DNA from: Mucilaginibacter sp.
Lineage (GTDB): Bacteria > Bacteroidota > Bacteroidia > Sphingobacteriales > Sphingobacteriaceae
Direction: 5' to 3'
Assembly: GCA_031292485.1 (NCBI GenBank)
Contig: JARLHA010000070.1
Span: 1-64,000 of the forward strand
DNA length: 64,000 bases
The position numbers and the translations under genes were made by a program. Shown in pieces: positions 62,199-64,000 of the stretch (positions are counted from its first letter, which is position 1; each line of letters opens with the position of its first letter). The notes under the pieces are model-generated. The model searched no databases and was not told where the DNA came from. It saw only the letters and a program-made list of their open reading frames with translations.

Positions 62199-62233
62199 AA
62201 AAAAGGGAAGGTAAACAAAATTCACCTTCCCTT
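62199..62233 (-). terminator. Terminator after the ferredoxin gene
   Basis: AAGGGAAGGT (62203-62212) and ACCTTCCCTT (62224-62233) form a 10-bp stem. On the minus strand it is followed by a T-tract. It is 24 bases after the ferredoxin stop. Confidence 0.85.
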
Positions 62234-62257
62234 CTTACCTTAATATCTTATAATTGG

Positions 62258-62611
62258 TTATTCATTCAAATGGAGCCATTCCTTTTTAGCCAACAGCTCT
62301 TCTTTTGTTTCACGTACATCTTCGTCATCAACACAGCAATCAACCGGACAAACTGCAGCACACTGCGGTTCGTCGTGAAAACCTACGCATTCAGTACATT
62401 TATCGGGCACAATATAATAAATATCATCTGATAATGCAGCCTGTGTTTCTTCGGCATTCAGGGTATTTCCATCACCAAAATCTATCAGCCCTTTTAACCC
62501 TGTCCCATCTGAAAAGCGCCACGCTGCGCCAGCATCATAAATAGCATTATTGGGGCATTCGGGTTCGCAAGCTCCGCAATTTATACATTCGTCGGTGATT
62601 TTAATCGCCAT
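62258..62611 (-). CDS. 4Fe-4S dicluster ferredoxin
   Basis: This 117-residue ferredoxin has one cluster motif CINCGACEPECPNNAIYD near the N-terminus and a second CTECVGFHDEPQCAAVCPVD toward the C-terminus, with an insertion between them, as in Allochromatium-type ferredoxins. It is an electron carrier. It is divergent from the acyl-CoA reductase gene, and the two often neighbour each other in Bacteroidota. Confidence 0.9.
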   Translation of the reverse strand: MAIKITDECINCGACEPECPNNAIYDAGAAWRFSDGTGLKGLIDFGDGNTLNAEETQAALSDDIYYIVPDKCTECVGFHDEPQCAAVCPVDCCVDDEDVRETKEELLAKKEWLHLNE

Positions 62612-62663
62612 AGTTCTCTATATCTTATATTCTCGATTAACTTTGCCCTTTATTAAAGGCTCG

Positions 62664-62671
62664 CAAATATA
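62664..62671 (-). promoter_or_regulatory. -7 box of the ferredoxin gene
   Basis: The plus-strand CAAATATA reads TATATTTG on the minus strand, 53 bases before the start. No clear -33. Confidence 0.5.
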
Positions 62672-62711
62672 ACAAAAAAAGGTTTTGTGAGACGAAATAC
62701 ATACCATATAT

Positions 62712-63737
62712 ATGTCAAAATTTAACAAATTACAGCTCATAAATATATTTTCGGCACTGGGTGTTCAATTAATTAACCCTGATGAAAACCTGCTGGAGAC
62801 CATTGAAACAGAACATCATTACAATGCGTGGTTTACTGCCGACAGTGTTTTGCATGCCATAAAAGCCATTGGTGTGATGCTGAACGAAAAAGACCTGGGC
62901 TTGTGGCTGGATAGATATAACCTGGATGAAAACAAACCGGAAAAAAAAGTCGGGCTCATTCTTGCAGGTAATATCCCCCTGGTGGGCTTTCATGATATAT
63001 TATGTGTTTTGGTCACCGGCAACTATGCCCTGATAAAAGCCTCATCACAAGATGCCCGCCTGATTAAAGGTATTTTAGCGTTATTGACGACCATAGAACC
63101 TCATTTTAAAGGGCAATATAGTTTTGTTGAAAGGCTGACCGGCTTCGACGCCGTTATTGCTACCGGCAGTAACAATACCTCCCGCTATTTTGAATATTAT
63201 TTTGGCAAAGTACCCAGTATCATCCGCAAAAACAGGAGTAGTATAGCCGTGTTACGCGGTGACGAAACGGCTGAGCAATTATACCAGCTTGGCCATGATA
63301 TATTTGATTATTTTGGTTTAGGCTGCCGTAATGTATCCAAATTGCTCGTGCCGGAAGGTTATAACTTCAATTTCTTTTTTGAATCGATAGAAGTTTACAA
63401 CAACATCATCAACCATAACAAATACAACAATAATTATTTTTATAACAAGTCCATTTACCTGGTAAACAGCGATAAACACCTTGACAACAACTTTTTACTT
63501 TTGAAGGAAGATATCAGGCTCGCCTCCCCTCTCGGTGTATTGTATTTTGAATATTATGATGACCTCAATGCTGTAAAATTAAAGCTGACTGAAGACAGCG
63601 ACCGGATTCAATGCGTAGTTAGCGCAATTCCATTGGAAATAAACAACCAGGTAGTTGATTTTGGCCAAAGCCAGCAACCTGCATTGTGGGATTATGCTGA
63701 TGGTGTGGATACGATGCAGTTTTTGACAACCTTGTAG
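62712..63737 (+). CDS. LuxC-like acyl-CoA reductase
   Basis: This 341-residue member of the aldehyde-dehydrogenase-like LuxC family shows VGLILAGNIPLVGFHDILCV, YALIKASSQDARL, VIATGSNNTSRYFEYYFGK, RKNRSSIAVL and FGLGCRNVSKLLVPEGY, whose Cys is the likely catalytic residue. It probably reduces an acyl-CoA or acyl phosphate to an aldehyde. The stop codon TAG (63735-63737) lies inside the GTAGAGACGC repeat. Confidence 0.85.
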   Translation: MSKFNKLQLINIFSALGVQLINPDENLLETIETEHHYNAWFTADSVLHAIKAIGVMLNEKDLGLWLDRYNLDENKPEKKVGLILAGNIPLVGFHDILCVLVTGNYALIKASSQDARLIKGILALLTTIEPHFKGQYSFVERLTGFDAVIATGSNNTSRYFEYYFGKVPSIIRKNRSSIAVLRGDETAEQLYQLGHDIFDYFGLGCRNVSKLLVPEGYNFNFFFESIEVYNNIINHNKYNNNYFYNKSIYLVNSDKHLDNNFLLLKEDIRLASPLGVLYFEYYDDLNAVKLKLTEDSDRIQCVVSAIPLEINNQVVDFGQSQQPALWDYADGVDTMQFLTTL

Positions 63738-63807
63738 AGACGCAATACTTTGCGTCTCTGATATAAATGCATCGGAACAAACAGAGACGCAAAGTATTGC
63801 GTCTCTA
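63734..63807. repeat. Two facing copies of the GTAGAGACGC hairpin repeat
   Basis: GTAGAGACGCAATACTTTGC continues to 63759; the inverted copy at 63782-63807 ends TTGCGTCTCTAC. Each copy is an 11-bp hairpin by itself and the two can also pair with each other. They separate the convergent reductase and partial gene. Confidence 0.9.
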
Positions 63808-64000
63808 CGATTTCAACGTTCTATTGTCAAAACCCCGTCGTTGGGGTATGCCTTGTATTGAATAAAACGGCCTTTGTCATCACGTTCTACGGTTATTTTT
63901 TGCACTTTTTTACCTTTAGTAATAATTGCCTTCTTCCATTCTGAAGGCACATACGTTTTCAACGTCAAAGGTAAATTGTACATCGTTTTATCAAGCGAGT
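63804..64000 (-). CDS. Partial gene, C-terminal end at the window edge
   Basis: An open frame on the minus strand runs in from the right edge and ends with TAG at 63804-63806. The visible part reads NLPLTLKTYVPSEWKKAIIT and ERDDKGRFIQYKAYP, beta-strand-like, as in the C-terminal domains of exported deacetylases or hydrolases. A one-base slip in an AAA run near 63839-63842 may have changed the last residues (see findings). Family not certain. Confidence 0.5.

Overview
The window looks like chromosomal DNA of a Bacteroidota bacterium, most probably a Sphingobacteriaceae member close to Mucilaginibacter or Pedobacter. That placement is an inference. It rests on the recurrent TAnnTTTG -7 promoter box with a TTG/TTTG about 20 bp upstream, the absence of Shine-Dalgarno leaders, families typical of the phylum (DUF4249 lipoproteins, a TPR hybrid histidine kinase, DUF6624, DUF2264), and the many short intergenic hairpin repeats. 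No prophage, CRISPR array or complete insertion sequence is present. A transposase-like HTH fragment runs off the left edge.

Layout. 0-11 kb: IS-like fragment, adhE with terminator, a split ThrE-type exporter pair, a DUF2061/UspA pair, a class-III aminotransferase resembling phosphonate lyases, and a large secreted glycoside-hydrolase-like protein. 11-20.5 kb: DUF4337, a beta-CASP nuclease, serA-serC, rpe, pnp, rpsO and a tRNA-Leu(UAA) with odd helices. 20.8-27.5 kb: a VOC-SRPBCC-ArsR operon flanked by two copies of a 109-bp repeat, an S41 peptidase, a thioesterase, and an SDR/AraC pair. 27.6-39.2 kb: three tandem secreted paralogues, an S9 dipeptidyl peptidase, an OmpA lipoprotein, a hybrid kinase and two DUF4249 lipoproteins. 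39.3-49.6 kb: cell-envelope genes (ddl, PASTA protein, mltG, YihY), a PAP2 phosphatase, a second ArsR-SRPBCC operon and an HI0933-type flavoprotein. 49.5-52.6 kb: an isolated nuoA-nuoB pair, a DUF2264 protein and an AT-rich HEPN-like orphan. 52.6-60.4 kb: the full histidine operon hisG-D-C-B-H-A-F-IE. 60.5-64 kb: WD40 protein, NlpC/P60 hydrolase, a ferredoxin divergent from a LuxC-type acyl-CoA reductase, and a partial gene at the right edge.

The most interesting regulatory features are these. (1) A 20-codon, histidine-rich leader ORF (7 His) sits between a good Bacteroidota promoter and hisG, inside a strong hairpin, and looks like a ribosome-mediated attenuator. (2) Two paralogous ArsR-SRPBCC operons 24 kb apart share identical promoter/operator geometry (TTTG-N20-TATATTTG with two 16-bp palindromes 26 bp apart), but the palindrome sequences have diverged. 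(3) Many intergenic spacers carry hairpins built from short words repeated in each arm, each site with its own word. Some overlap the start regions of his genes. (4) nuoA and the divergent flavoprotein gene have overlapping start codons (CATG).

All homology statements come from reading the sequence and from memory of families; no database search was run.
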